Below are positions 11,542 through 22,921 of a DNA stretch of 64,000 bases, piece after piece. The stretch is taken from assembly GCA_004194705.1 (NCBI GenBank), contig SADC01001387.1:124001-188000 (forward strand). Direction: 5' to 3'. Positions within the stretch are counted from its first letter, which is position 1; the number at the start of each line of letters is the position of its first letter. This DNA is from Ditylenchus dipsaci (taxonomy: Eukaryota > Nematoda > Chromadorea > Rhabditida > Anguinidae). The notes under the pieces were generated by a model. That model worked only from the letters and a program-made list of their open reading frames with translations. It ran no database searches and had not been told where the DNA came from. Position numbers and translations under genes: made by a program.

Positions 11542-12497
11542 TGCGTTGTTCACAATGGAGGACTGCAGTCGCACCCAGGACTGCAGTCCTCCATTGTGAA
11601 ACACACAACAATCCACAGTCGCCACTCAGGATTGCAGTCCGCAGTGAGGACTGTGGACTGTTGTGTGTTCACAATGAAGACTGCAGTCCGGGGTGGCGAC
11701 TGTGGATTGTTACAATTTGAGTGCGGACTGCAGTCGCCACTCTCATCCAAAACTATTCACGGTGTTTATTTTTATTTTTTTTATTAGTTTCTGTATTGCT
11801 CTTATAACCAAAATGAAGCTAAGTTCCAGAGCAACATTTTGGGTACCAAAACATTACGGATCGCATAATATTTTGCGATCAAAAATTGCAAAAAGATTAC
11901 AATCCTCACTCACAATCCACACTTACAATCCACACTCAGGATGGTAAAGTGTGAATTGTGTATGTAGAATTTTTTCTCCATCATTATGTTCTATTGTAAT
12001 GTTGATTTCTAAAAAAATGAGTAAAAATGTCCAAAATTTACATGTAGGTAACGGTACTAGGACAACTAGCCCATGGTCAATTCGTTCACGAGTCAATTCG
12101 TCCAGCTGGACAATATGAGTACAGCCTAAAAATTTGACGAGAGAAAAATAAACTTTTTTATCTTTCCTAACGTACTCAGGGAATTTTTGGCCAAATAGAA
12201 TTGATTTCATGCTAATTGAGAATAATTCTCTAATATTTGGGGTCGAACTCTTTGGAGTGGGTACCAGTCTGAGGTATTGAGATTCTGGTTAGTCGAAATA
12301 GCATTATGGTCTCAACAAGCCGTTTTCAGCACATGATTTTTGGATGTATAAAAAAGTTTGTTTCGCACTAAGAGATCATTAAATTTTTGTGGACGAAATA
12401 ACCGCACGCTGTAGGTAGGCGCCAAAGGATCATCCGTACAATTTTAGCCAAATCACTATGCATTCGCATGAACTTATGCAAACAGTCTATAAGCCTT

Positions 12498-14058
12498 TCA
12501 ATCGACAAAATGTTTTATTTGGCAAAACAGTCGCAATAACTCAACAGAAAACATATTTTCGGCTATCTCACAACAATTACAACAGCAAATTAGAGAATAT
12601 TTAAATTCCGCGCCATCCAATTCGTTCTTCTTGCCATTCAACGGATCCAGCTCCATTAAAGTACTCATTAGCTTTTGTTGAATATTCTTGCCATCTTGAG
12701 TCACGTAGTTGCTATCTGGCGCAGCGCTTAAAAGTCCCTCTATTTGTTCTCTCCATTCTCCATTAGCTTGATCATTTGTGTCGGCCAGATCTATAAGGTG
12801 AAACAGTTTTGGAAAAAATTAAGGCCGAAAAGCAAACTTTGCGGTGAGCGAACTGCTGCGTGCCTAACATTGAAATTGTGAAGGGCAAGGCAAGCTTTTA
12901 TGATGTTATCGGTGTTGGATATTTTTGTCTCTAACGGCTTGAGCAACACCCGGTAAGAACAGGCCAAAATGCCGAAGAAGTTTTCGATCAGACGACGAGC
13001 ACGAGAGATCCTTTAGTTAAATTTGTGAATTATTGCTTCAAAGTTGAAAACAAGACAACCTGTAGTTGTATATTTGCTTATGGTGGGAGAGTCGCTGGCC
13101 TGGAAATGGCTTCATCATTCGTCGGCTGAGTGGAAACGCGCCATCACCGACAAAGAAAATGGAAGAGAGCTGCCATTGGTGAAAGGAAATGAAGAATCTG
13201 TCGGTAGATGCAAACTCCCATTTTCGATTGCTTTCTTGAAATCACCTCTGTCGAATATTCCTGGAAGCAAAAGTTTTCAATTGGCTGAAAGAAAATAATC
13301 ATACCCGCATCCCCTTGATGGCCGTAGTGACCGTAGCTAGCATAGATACACCTGTAGTCAGCATCACAAACAGCAAGAAGTACTGTGCTAAACGTCCCTT
13401 TGTAGTTGTAGTACAAACTACCAGAATGAGGCGGTCTTTTGATGAGGACATGCTTTCCATCAATGGCTCCTAAATTCAAGTTACATGGTACTGCAAAGAT
13501 TAATGAAACTTCACCTAGAGTGTTAGGACAATTCCATCTAGAAAAGAACTTTGCTGCAATATCGATCCACTAATCTTCGGTAGCAGGCACTTGAAGATAA
13601 TCTGTTTTGAGAGCATTGAAGATTGCGCAACATGTTGCAGCCATTTTGGAGACTGGAGAAACACCAAGACGGAACTGAAAGGAAAGCGAGCGAAAGGCTT
13701 CCCCAGTGGCCAAGAAGCGAAGTGTTAACATCAATCTTTCTTCTGGGTTGATCGGAGTCCGAATTGAACGTCGAGTTAACCTATGATTTATCAATATATG
13801 AAAATAATAATAGTTGACAGAAGGATACCATGGAGTAACAACTGCTAAAAGATTGTTGAATTCAGAAAGATTCATTCTCATGTAACTGTGGAACTTTTCT
13901 GCATGTTGCTTGAGTTCTGGAAGAAGAATTCGATATGACCACTACGATGTCTTTTCCCACATTGGATGGACCCAAAATCGACGGCTTGTGCCTTCACGCT
14001 TTTGAATAATGTACCAGAAGGCTAATCCTATCTTTGTCGCACGAGTGATTTTTGCCAT
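12498..14058 (-). CDS. PIF/Harbinger transposase (HARBI1-like), spliced, one in-frame stop
   Basis: Catalyses cut-and-paste transposition as a DDE/D nuclease. The start ATG is at 14056-14058 (MAKITRATKIGLAFWY), followed by the family signature RRFWVHPMWEK. A TAG at 13942-13944 then interrupts the frame, which continues SYRILLPELKQHAEKF and reaches MLTLRFLATGEAFRSLSFQF. The first catalytic Asp lies in GAIDGKHVLIKRPPHSGS followed by YYNYKGTFSTVLLAV. A 44-nt intron joins GDAG to GIFDRGDFKKAIENG. One base appears missing before FVGDGAFPLSRRMMKPF (second catalytic Asp). A further intron precedes SRARRLIENFFGILA (last catalytic Glu) and another precedes the C-terminal LADTNDQANGEWRE. It stops at 12498. 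All domains expected of the family are present in order. Confidence 0.85.
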
Positions 14059-14420
14059 AAATCTGTAAATAAAAGTAAGCAAGATTCCTCCAACATATAA
14101 TTCAATCAAAAAATTAAGGACACAATAGCTGCCTATCCTCCCAACCTCGCAATTGACAACATATTTTTTATATTTTTATTAGACTATAACAGATGATCAT
14201 AAACGAAACAAAGTGAATGATAGAAATTATATAATTTTGAATTATCGAGCGAGGAAAAAGTCTTCAGCTTCATCCAAGCATTTGCGAATGGCCCTCTTGA
14301 ATTCAACGATTACCCATTTATTGCCTTCTTTCCAATTGGTTTAGCATACTGTCTACATCTTGAGCAAGAGTCGAAATTTCGGGCTTATCCATGATCTCCC
14401 CAGCTTCGCCTCCAACGCAC

Positions 14421-14971
14421 TCATTTTTGGCTTCTTTTCTCGACAGGAGTGTCATTTCTCAGATCAATTTGGACTAAAAGCTGTGGAATGTTGCGCTTAG
14501 CACATGTAAAACTCGAACCTGTTTCATTATCGTCAATCATTACTTCAAATGTATGTGGCCCATTCTTGTTCGCCAAACTTGAAGATTGCTCCGGACGCTC
14601 TTTGATAAAATTGTCTAAGAAGCTCATCTCATCCGAATGCGCCCACTTTTTGACTTGTTCTGCTTGGCTACCACTCGGCTTCTTCTTTTTTGTAGCCATA
14701 TAGTAGGCACGCAAGCTTTTCCACATTGCACTAGCTTCTTTCGCATCTATAAGATAAAAAATTAAAAGTTATAGTAATGGACAATTTTTACCAGATAATC
14801 CAAGGTTTAGAGCAATCGAAGCCCACACATTTGATTTCTTGACGTTATTTTGTAGTCGTCGTGAGAAAGGTCGTAGAGGCATACATTTTCTCGGACTTTC
14901 TGAATGATGGCGGAATTGCGCGCTGCTAGATCATCACTAGATCCTTTTTTCATTTCCTGCTTTGTTTGCAT
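14421..14971 (-). CDS. Harbinger accessory MADF/Myb-SANT-like DNA-binding protein
   Basis: The second gene of PIF/Harbinger elements, whose product helps the transposase bind its termini and enter the nucleus (family knowledge). Exon 1 (14792-14971) begins MQTKQEMKKGSSDD and carries IIQKVRENVCLYDLSHDDYK, the classic start of a MADF domain. The match continues as KKSNVWASIALNLGLS only if one A is added to the A4 run after DDY, so a base is probably missing. A 45-nt GT-AG intron follows. Exon 2 (14421-14746) continues DAKEASAMWKSLRAYYMATK and ends with a hydrophilic tail. It is divergent to nothing; it lies upstream of the transposase on the same strand. Confidence 0.82.
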
Positions 14972-15589
14972 TGTTCGAAAATCGCACTAGAAACATAAGA
15001 GAATGAAGTGAGAGTACAGAAAAAAATGGATGTCACAAATTTGATGGCTAATTAATTTTTAATAAATCTTTATTGGATAAAAAAATATAGTCTTTTGAAA
15101 AAGACATCCTATCCAAAATGAACAACAATCCTCACTTCAAATGAAAAACAATCCTCACTCAGTGCGGATTGTAAGTCCGCACTCTAACATTCCTATTGTG
15201 AACACACAACAGTCGCACCCTCACTGCGGATTGTAAGTCCGGACTGAGGGTGGCGACTGCAGTCCACCATTGTGAACTAGGCATTACGCAGATAGTCATG
15301 AATTTTAACAGATTGTTCATCAACCAATATGCTTTTACGAAAACTCTTGGCTAAACTTGAACTTTTCACTTCAAAGGCATTGGTTATAAAATAAATAGAG
15401 CCACTTAGTTTTTTGAGGTCATCCTAAAAAAATTGAATTTTTAGCGACCTACATTAAAAATCGGCTAAACTATAGCATAGTGGGGTTGACCCGAAATAAC
15501 CGGCACTTGAAACATGCTTAAAACAGGTTGTAAGGATTGGGAAAACAATTTTTTTAAAATAATTCGCCTAAAAATTTGACTTTTTGACG

Positions 15590-16510
15590 CTACTGTCATA
15601 TACCCCCCCCCCCAAAACCGACTTTTTTAGGAGTGTCTAAAAACCATTTTTATGCAATAATTTTGCCATGAAGGGACCAGAAAAGCAGTTTAAAAGGGAT
15701 TATGGGCTGTATTGGGAGGGAAGGAATAATACAGGGGCACTTTTTTTTTAGCTGCTTACCATGTTTTTCAACTCGGCGTGGCAAAATAGACTCTATATGC
15801 ATTTTATGGTCAAGAGTACTTCTCGGAATCATGTCTAAGGTAAGTGCGTGCGCGCATCTCTAACTCTCAAGCCCCGCGCCCCCGGGGGCGAGGGGGCTGG
15901 GGCTTGGAGTTGAGATGCGCACACCCACATACCTTAGACACAAATCACTCGAAAGTGACTCCGGATGCATGAAAAAGCATGCATACCAGAGTTATTTATG
16001 CGGTAGGCCCCAGTATTCAAAACTATGTTCAACATCTTTATTTTTTCGGCGAAGAGCATTTCCCTCGTTCTAAAAGGCGGGCCAGAGGCCCAGCATCCAA
16101 AAATTCAGCCTAGCACTCAAAAAGTGCTAGGCCTGTGAGTAAACCCGCGAGATCCACCGCGCTGATCGGCTTGGTCCATGAAAGTACTCATACTTATGCC
16201 TGCACCACAAGTTCCTGGGTTTGAAAGCACCCTTAGACGCTTAGAGAAATTAATACTCTAAGGATCCCAACCATCTCGAGAAGTGGCCCTGTATTATTCC
16301 CTTCCCCTCCCAATACAGCCCGCAATCCCATTTAAATTGCTTTTCTGGTCCTTTTATGGCGAAATTATTGTGTAAAAATGGTTTTTGACCATCCCTAAAA
16401 AAGTCGGTTTTGGGGGGGGTATATGACAGTCGGTCGATTTTTGGGGGGGGGGTATATTACAGTAGCGCTTTTGGGGGGGGGGTATATTACAGTAGCGCCG
16501 ACTTTTTGCC
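15590..16510. mobile_element. G-run/R1 composite inverted-repeat element
   Basis: The left end reads CGCTACTGTCATA then a C9-10 run, AAAACCGACTTTTTTAGG. The right end mirrors this (CCTAAAAAAGTCGGTTTTGG, G run, TATATGACAG), and the G-run end unit is repeated three times (16410-16500). The interior is an R1 copy (15745-16045) with inward AAGGTAAGTG and a GC-rich hairpin. No open frame of note. The end words recur near 9400, 41990, 47450, 51150-51396 and 63740. Confidence 0.75.
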
Positions 16511-17070
16511 TTGGTGATCCAAGGCAAGTCATCTTAAAAGGCTTCCTGGAGACACAAAAAGATGAATTTGAACATAGTTTTGTTAACTGGGCCTACCGCA
16601 TAAAGAAACTCTGTACAGTCAAGACTCGATACAGTGACACTCCGATATAGTGACACTGACGGTGGTCCAACTGAGAAAAAAATCGTCGATATAGTGACAC
16701 TTGCCATTTTAAGTCAACCATAATCGATAAAAATAAAAAAAAATTGCAAAATTCAATCTAGTCTTATCATTCACAGATTGTATACAAGCTTTTGCTATCA
16801 GTTACTTTGTTTCACTCATCATGAATACTCTACGATTTTTTGGTTCTTCGCTATTCTTAAAGTTTGCCATTACTAAATTAATTTTTGCTATTAACGATAA
16901 TGAGTTTAACCAAACGACAAGCGAAAAGAAGAAGCTATCATCAACGATAATCAGCTTTGACCACGGAGTTATAGTTTTTGAAGCCGGCCATATTAAAGAC
17001 AAGAAAGATTCTGGCCATCGACTAAGAGAAAAGGGGAGTGGTTAATCTAGCAAGTCATGCTCATCTTTAA

Positions 17071-18027
17071 CCCATTTTTGCCCGAATTAATTTTCAAAAA
17101 ATTTGAATTTTTATTTTTTGGGAACGTTGTATTTAGGGGTAAAATTATTGGTTTTGTTTGTAAAATGATATCAAAAATAGTGTTTTATCAGTAGAAAGAA
17201 GAGTTTTGAGTCATCCTATTAGCATATATTTATGCTTCTTTTTTCTCTTAGTTGATATAGTTCTTTTGAAATACAGCTGGCTATTTTGAAGAAAGAAGGA
17301 AGAAGTCACTTCCCCTCTATCATTTGATTTTGTACAACACTTTGTCGACAATATATTATTTTTGCTTAAGTAAATTCGCCTAATATGGGAGAGCAACAAT
17401 CTCCATTTGTCCACGTCACATCCTTGTTAGAGTCGGAGGATGTGGACGTGGAACAAATGGAGATTGTTGCGGTCCTCCGAAAGCACAGGATTCTGATGAG
17501 GAAGCCATGGAGGTTGAAGAAGTAGAAGTGGGCGATGAGGAGGAGAGTGTTGATGAGGAGCCGGCAGCGCCAGTAGTAGTGAAAGTTGTGCCTGCACAAG
17601 GTATTTTGCAGTAATTGTGTATTAGAATTATAGAACAGAAAATTTAGATCCAGACACGCTAGCCGGCCATTTAGATGATCCCAAGATAGACACTAACTTC
17701 TAAGCGAGTAAATGAGAGTGTGCGGCTTGACGCGTACAATCATTGGATTGCCACAACAGACTTTTCTCTTCACTGCGGGTTTGTGATGGGAGAACTAACA
17801 AGAAATGCGAAAAATGTAATGTAGGCCTGCATCCTGTACCTTGCTTCAATGAATTCCACGTGAAAAACTAACGAAAATAGCAAATCTAATATTTTCATTA
17901 TCAAATGCTATTTTTGACAACATTTTTATAATAAAACCGGTACTTTTACCCCTGTATATGATGTTTCCAAAGAAAAAAAATTTTGAAATTTTTTAGGTTA
18001 ATTTTCATACCCGTGGAAAAAAATGGG
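17071..18027 (+). pseudogene. piggyBac element relic, internally deleted
   Basis: TTAA lies on both sides (17067-17070 and 18028-18031) and the ends are CCCATTTTTG and AATGGG, as in piggyBac. Inside, plus-strand remnants keep the two ends of the transposase: an acidic N-terminal part (LLESEDVDVEQMEIVAVLR, then EVEVGDEEESVDEEPAA) around 17415-17600, and the C-terminal cysteine-rich domain (VRLDAYNHWIATTDFS, then CDGRTNKKCEKCNVGLHPV and PCFNEFHVKN, stop at 17869-17871). The C-terminal part is in two frames. The DDD catalytic core is missing. Confidence 0.85.
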
Positions 18028-18031
18028 TTAA

Positions 18032-18350
18032 GGGGCATACCAGCGCGTTACACGGGCAATTTCAAATTTTCAAAAGCGGGACCAGCCATATTTAAACGAG
18101 ATTTATTTTTAAATACAAAATTGTCATTTTAGATGAAAAGCTATGCACAAGTTGGAACTGAACCCGGCCATATTTGGAATACATCAGCACTTTACCACTG
18201 AGCTTGCCATGTTATTAGACTGATACTGTGTTTTCCATTAGTTATTGCTCTTTACAAAATAACAAATTTGCATTTAAAAATAATTCTCGTTTGAATAACG
18301 GTCCCCGCTTGCGAATTTGAAATTTCTCGTGTAACGCACTGGTATGCCCC
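18032..18350. mobile_element. TTAA-flanked MITE with tRNA-like interior
   Basis: Inverted termini GGGGCATACCAGCGCGTTAC and complement enclose 319 bp; TTAA precedes it and TTTAAA follows. On the minus strand the interior holds an A-box-like AGCTCAGTGGTAAAGTGCT and a B-box-like GGGTTCAGTTCC (18145-18200). The tRNA arms do not pair well, so it is a pol III relic, not a tRNA gene. It abuts the piggyBac relic. Confidence 0.75.
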
Positions 18351-18819
18351 TTTAAACAAGGAAGCTGGACCGCATGCAAAAAGCTCTTGCCACGTGTCTC
18401 GATGAGGTCAGAAATCCAAGTGTCTGGGTGATTGATGACCTATTATTGAAAAAATTATTATTCGGACATTTTCAAGTGTCTTTCTTCAAAGTAGTAAGCG
18501 CTGGCGATCGTGGATAAGCTAAGAAAAAGCGCAGATAGCGAAAAACTCAGCACTCCAATATAGTGACACCCCAAGGCCGGTCTCCAGGGGTGTCACTATA
18601 TCGAGGTTTGACTGTGTGCATTGTGTGCGACCTCGAAAAAAATAGTTTAAACTACCATTGTGTGTGTTTTAGGGCCTGAAACGTGTAGAAAACATCTTTT
18701 TAGCTGGGAAACGACACTTTTTGTGAAAATTTTTTTGACTAAATTTTGACTTTAGCCTTGGGGACCAAGGTCATTTAACCGAAAAGGGTATTAGGATACT
18801 TCAAAATAACTGAAAAAGA

Positions 18820-19040
18820 CAGGAGTTGAACACAGTTTTGTTAGCTGAGGCCTACCACATAAAGAAACTCTGGTATGCATACTGTTTTTTGTGTCTAAGG
18901 TATTTGGGTGTGCGCCTCTCAACTTCAAGTTCCCAAGCCCTCTGCGCTCCTGAGGGGGGCGCAGGGGCTCTTCAATTCTTCTAAGATTTTTCATGATAAA
19001 ATGTAAAAAGTGTCTTTTTTGCCTAGCTCCAATTTTCATA
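18820..19040. repeat. R1 dispersed repeat, diverged copy
   Basis: Contains GGCCTACCACATAAAGAAAC, CTCTGGTATGCAT and the mirrored GGTATTTGGGTGTGCGC followed by a GC-rich hairpin. Confidence 0.6.
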
Positions 19041-19186
19041 ATGGGGTAGAATACTTTAATAAAAGATGACTTAACTTACATCCCCAAAGTTAAAAAGTCA
19101 TAAATTTTGTATAAAAATATTTTTTCTTAAATTAACTTCCAATCTTAAAAACGTGAACCTGAAAACCTGTGAAAACCTGAAACTAT

Positions 19187-19413
19187 GCTTATCCGATTTT
19201 CACGATATTTTAGAGGGGGAGGTAATCAGAAATGAACTCGATAGGAAATTCTTTTTGCGGGTAAACTGGCCTCCAAAGTTTGGAGGTGGTCAAAATTTTT
19301 CGGAAATTCTGCCACCTACAAACTTCAGAGGCCCATTTACCCGCAAAACGAATTTCCTATGGAGTTCATTTCTGATTACCTCCCCCTAAATATCGTGAAA
19401 AATCGAATAAGCA
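19187..19413. mobile_element. Short hairpin MITE
   Basis: Two arms of about 90 bp match inversely: GCTTATCCGATTTTCACGAT ... GGGGGAGGTAATCAGAAATG on the left and the complement ending at 19413. The short centre holds the diverged repeat CTCCAAAGTTTGGAGG. No coding capacity. Confidence 0.8.
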
Positions 19414-19794
19414 TGTTTGAGGTGCGATTTTTTTTACTCAAAATCGCAGAAAACTGATATTGTGAAAAAAATTGAAAAATGAGCTTTCGTGGAAAAATTC
19501 GAAAAATTAAAAAAAAATTCACTATAAGACGCGTCGCACCTCCTCTACAAGTTTGCTAGAATGACCCCTAGTGAAAAAATTGCTTAAAGTGTAGAAAAAA
19601 CCATTTTAAATAAGTGGTCGATTTGAAGTTGCGGAACTGTGTGTATTGGCCAATTTTAAAACATTAACCGATTCTTAAAATATTTTCAAAAGGCAGATAA
19701 ACTTACTGCGAAATCTTAGGGCTTGGTGTTATGTTGAAGCTTGATTCACCAAAATCAATCAGCTAAATTGAAATTACATGTGCGTTTTACAAGG

Positions 19795-20645
19795 ACCCTA
19801 CCGGATGTGATGCTGAGAGCCCAATCAAGTGCATATTCTTGTAGAGCACCTATGACTTCCTAGTAAAACCGGGTCCTGGAGGCGATATTACCACTTAAGA
19901 GGGTATCAAAGTTATGAAAGACCCATGATACGGGCATAATGGTTTTCTTGGTAATTTTATTAAATTTCTTTTCTTCACAAAACTTTTACGTCCGAGTTGT
20001 GTGTATTTAGAACTCAAAATGACCGTTGGAAGCTAGCAAACATTTTGGTAATAAAAAGTTGTTAAGTCAATATAAAAATAGTTCAGAAATAAGCGAAATT
20101 AAGTCAAGTAAAAGAGTTTTACAGAGATTAGGTCACGTAAAATGCTGTTATGTGACTTGGTTTTGCTGGCCTTGAATTATTTTTATATGAACTTATTAAG
20201 TTTGTATCACCAGAATGATCACTAGAGTCTAGCGAACATTTTAGTTGAAAAAACTTGATAAGTTCATGTGAAAATAATTCAAGTCAGCAAAACCAAGTCA
20301 CATAACAGCATTTTACGTGACCTAATCTCTGTAAAACTCTTTTACTTGACTTAATTTTGCTTATTTCTAAAAAAATATATTAACTTAACAACTTTTTATT
20401 ACAGAAATATTTGCTAGATTCCAGCGGTCATTTTAAGTTCTAAATACACACAACTCGGACGTAAAAATTTTGTGAAGAGAAGAAATCTAATAAAAGTTAC
20501 CAACAACAATCATTATACCCGTATCACGGGTTTTTCATAACTTCGATTTAGCTTTTGTACCCTCTTTTGTGGTTATATCGCCTCCAGGGCCCAGTTTTAC
20601 TAGGAAGTCATAGGTGCTCTACAAGAATGAGCAAAAAAAATTCAC
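19795..20645. mobile_element. Large palindrome, arms about 420 bp
   Basis: The left arm includes TTGTAGAGCACCTATGACTT, ACGTCCGAGTTGTGTGTATT and GGTCACGTAAAATGCTGTTA; each recurs in reverse complement on the right, centred near 20220. The arms differ at scattered positions, so the palindrome is not an assembly mirror. Foldback-type element; no transposase. Confidence 0.85.
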
Positions 20646-20764
20646 GTGATTGGGTTCTCAGATAGAAGCCCATGGGCTTCTATCCTTCAAAACCCTAAAA
20701 TCTCAAAATTGTGAATTAAAAATGGCCTTAGTTCTGAAATCTTAGTCAAAATTTTGGGGTGGGA

Positions 20765-21384
20765 TTCTATTAGACAAAATACAATAGTTTTTATTGGCCT
20801 TCGCGCAACATCTTTTGCGATTTTATCCAAAGTCAATGTTTTACCAGTTGCCAGTTGTTTGTCCACAGCCAGATAGACTGCAAGCTTGCCTCCCGATGCT
20901 TCAAGATGTAAAATATTACCTGGACGTAGATCGGAAATAGGCCCATCAAATGGAATCAGAAAAAAATAAAGAGAATGGCCACCAAACTGATGACAGACTT
21001 GATTTCAAAACGGTTATTCGGAAACAATAATTGTTTTTATTTTCTTTTCAACCATTTCTGCGATAAAATTCTGATGTTTGCCGTCTCTTTTTGAGTAAAT
21101 TTTGTCCGGAAAATTAACCTGACAGTCTCCAATAGTCCGACAGCCTCTAATAACTGATACCCTAGTAGGTGATTTGAAAAAGTTTACATGTGGAGCTGTC
21201 AGAGTAGCTTCAAATTTTTACCTGCAAGTGACCACTTTCATCAAGCATAATATTCACTTCACTTATATCACCATGTGCAATACCAATTTTATGCAAATTA
21301 AACACAGCTAGAACCAGTTCCGCAATTAATATTTTAAAATTCGGTTGGTTTTCTTCAGTTTCCAAAGCAGCCGAACAAGTCTTT
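20765..21384 (-). CDS. Protein kinase catalytic-loop exon and following exons (minus)
   Basis: Exon 21222-21384 (acceptor AAAATATTTAG, donor CAGGTAAAAA) encodes KTCSAALETEENQPNFK, then ILIAELVLAVFNLHKIGIAH and GDISEVNIMLDESGHLQ. This is the kinase alpha-E helix plus catalytic loop, with H-G-D in place of H-R-D and Asn retained (GDISEVN). Two further open stretches follow in one frame: VSVIRGCRTIGDCQVNFPDK (about 21014-21165) and, after a 39-nt intron, FGGHSLYFFLIPFDGPISDL ending VDKQLATGKTLTLDKIAKD (20765-20986). The two end in similar words, EKKIKTII and RRPIKTIV. I cannot see a confident DFG motif, so the downstream join is tentative. The 3' end runs into a decayed CCGTATTT-type MITE. Probably the C-terminal half of the gene whose N-lobe lies at 27.5-28.6 kb (inference). 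Confidence 0.55.
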
Positions 21385-21439
21385 CTAAATATTTTTTCAA
21401 ATTTTTGTGATATTATATTTTGTAAGACAATAATTTGGC

Positions 21440-22335
21440 TATACTATAGAATGCCCCCCCCCCCCCCCCCAGCTAGCGAAAAATTTACTTTCCTGAAGGG
21501 GAAAGGACCCGTCTCATTTTGATTCTCGTGCTCTGAACAGGCACGGAAACACTTTGGTTTCCGAAAAATCGAAAAAAAATTTTCGATTTGCCTTGGTCCC
21601 CAAGGTAAAAAATTTAAGAAAATTCAAAAAAATATTTTTTGAATTCCCGCCAAAACATTTTTAAGGGATTTAGGGCTGTAATGGGAGGGGAAGGGACAAA
21701 AGAGGGCCACTAATCACACAGAGCCCATTAACAAGAAGATGTTGAACATAGTTCTGAATACTGGGGCCTACCGCATAAATAAACTCTGGTATGCATGCTT
21801 TTTATGCATCAAGAGTCGCTTTCGAGTGATTGGTGTCTAAGGTATGTGGGTGTGCGCATCTCAACTTCAAGCCCTCAAGCCCCTGCGCCCCGAAGGGGCG
21901 CAGGGGGCTTGACAGTTAGAGATGCGCGCACTCACTTACCTCAGACATGATTCCGAGAAGTACTCTTGACCATAAAATGCATATAGAGTCTCTTTTTGCC
22001 ACGGCCCAGTTGAAAAACATGGCAGGACATCCGAAATAGTCCAGAATTCACTTTTTTATAATTTTGCCATGAAGGTGGCCCTTTTATTCTCTTCCCCTCC
22101 CAATACAGCCCTAAATCCTTAAAAAATATTTTGGCGGGAATTCAAAAAAATATTTTTTTTGAATTTTCTTAAATTTTTTACCTTGGGGGACCAAGGCAAA
22201 TCGAAAAAATTTTTTTTTCGATTTTTCGGACCAAAGTGTTTCCGCGCCTATTTAGAGCACGAGAATCAAAATGAGACGGGTCCTTTCCCTTCAGGAAAAG
22301 TAAATTTTCGCTATCTGGGGGGGGCATTCTATAGT
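21440..22335. mobile_element. G-run/R1 composite palindrome in the kinase intron
   Basis: Ends read CTATAGAATG followed by a C17 run on the left and a G run followed by CATTCTATAG on the right. The outer arms match over more than 150 bp (GGGTCCTTTCCCTTCAGG and complement). The centre (21720-22025) is an R1 copy with AAGGTAAGTG-type sequences and a GC-rich stem. Confidence 0.8.
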
Positions 22336-22599
22336 GTTACCAATAATTTAGATTTATTTAAATATTATATAATTTTTTTTATTTCATTAAAAATTTTGAA
22401 CTTAACTTTCATGCCCATTATTGCCTGACAATGCCAGATCGACACGAGTACACTATTTGCCCAGAGCCAACCTTCCTTTGTTCAGTCCCTCATACGATAT
22501 AAAAACCGAAAAAATGTGCGAAGGACATTTTTCAAGAAAAATTTCTGTTTACCTTGGTCTTCCTATCTTTTTGGTATTTTACCCTGTTTTGGTCACTTG

Positions 22600-22790
22600 G
22601 CAAAAAGAGCTTCTTTATAAATTTATGATCAAGAGTCTTGCTCGAAATTATGTCTAAGGTAAGTGAGTGCGCGCATCTTTAAACTACCCTTCGGGGCTTG
22701 GGAACTTGGGGCATAGGGTTGAGATGCGTGCACAAACATACCTCAGACACAAGTCACTCGCAAGTAACTCTGCATAAAAAACATACATAC
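22600..22790. repeat. R1 dispersed repeat, partial copy
   Basis: Shows TTATGATCAAGAGTCTTGCT, TGTCTAAGGTAAGTGAGTGC and the mirrored ATACCTCAGACACAAGTCAC, with a short GC stem. Confidence 0.65.
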
Positions 22791-22921
22791 CGTATTTTCT
22801 CTATTATTTTTGAACTTCAAAAAGATTCTGAAATTGTCAATTAAAACGGCCTTAACTCTGAAACCCTAGTCAAAAAGAGGGGCATTTATTAAAGAGGGGG
22901 CGTTTAATAGAGAAAATACGG
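22790..22921. mobile_element. CCGTATTT-family MITE
   Basis: CCGTATTTTCTCTATTA and its complement TAATAGAGAAAATACGG form the ends, with TA on both sides. The interior AAACGGCCTTAACTCTGAAA is shared with other members. Confidence 0.8.

Larger units (their letters stand above)
11542..15283 (-). mobile_element. Nearly complete PIF/Harbinger DNA transposon
   Basis: The 3742-bp element is flanked by the 3-bp duplication TTA (11539-11541 and 15284-15286), the standard PIF/Harbinger target. Termini match inversely: TGCGTTGTTCACAATGGAGG on the left and TGCCTAGTTCACAATGGTGG (complement) on the right, each followed by GACTGCAGTCG. Subterminal regions are packed with GGACTGCAGTC-like palindromes. It carries both genes expected of an autonomous Harbinger, a DDE transposase and a MADF/Myb-like protein, both on the minus strand. 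The transposase carries a stop and a frame break, so this copy may be recently inactivated, or the breaks may be sequence errors. Confidence 0.92.
16616..18614. mobile_element. Pogo/Tigger-like transposon relic inserted in R1
   Basis: Terminal inverted repeats CAGTCAAGACTCGATACAG and (complement of the right end) CAGTCAAACCTCGATATAG border a 1999-bp unit. The flanks rejoin to the R1 sequence CTCTGGTATGCATGC at its TA, so the target site is visible. After the nested insertions are discounted, remnants of a CENP-B-like helix-turn-helix remain: RQAKRRSY near 16920 and LDRMQKALATCLDEVRNPS near 18370. Both are decayed. It is an inactive carrier of two later insertions. Confidence 0.75.

Noticed and set aside
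18145..18200. Functional tRNA gene
   Set aside because: A and B boxes are present but acceptor and anticodon stems do not pair; it sits inside a MITE.
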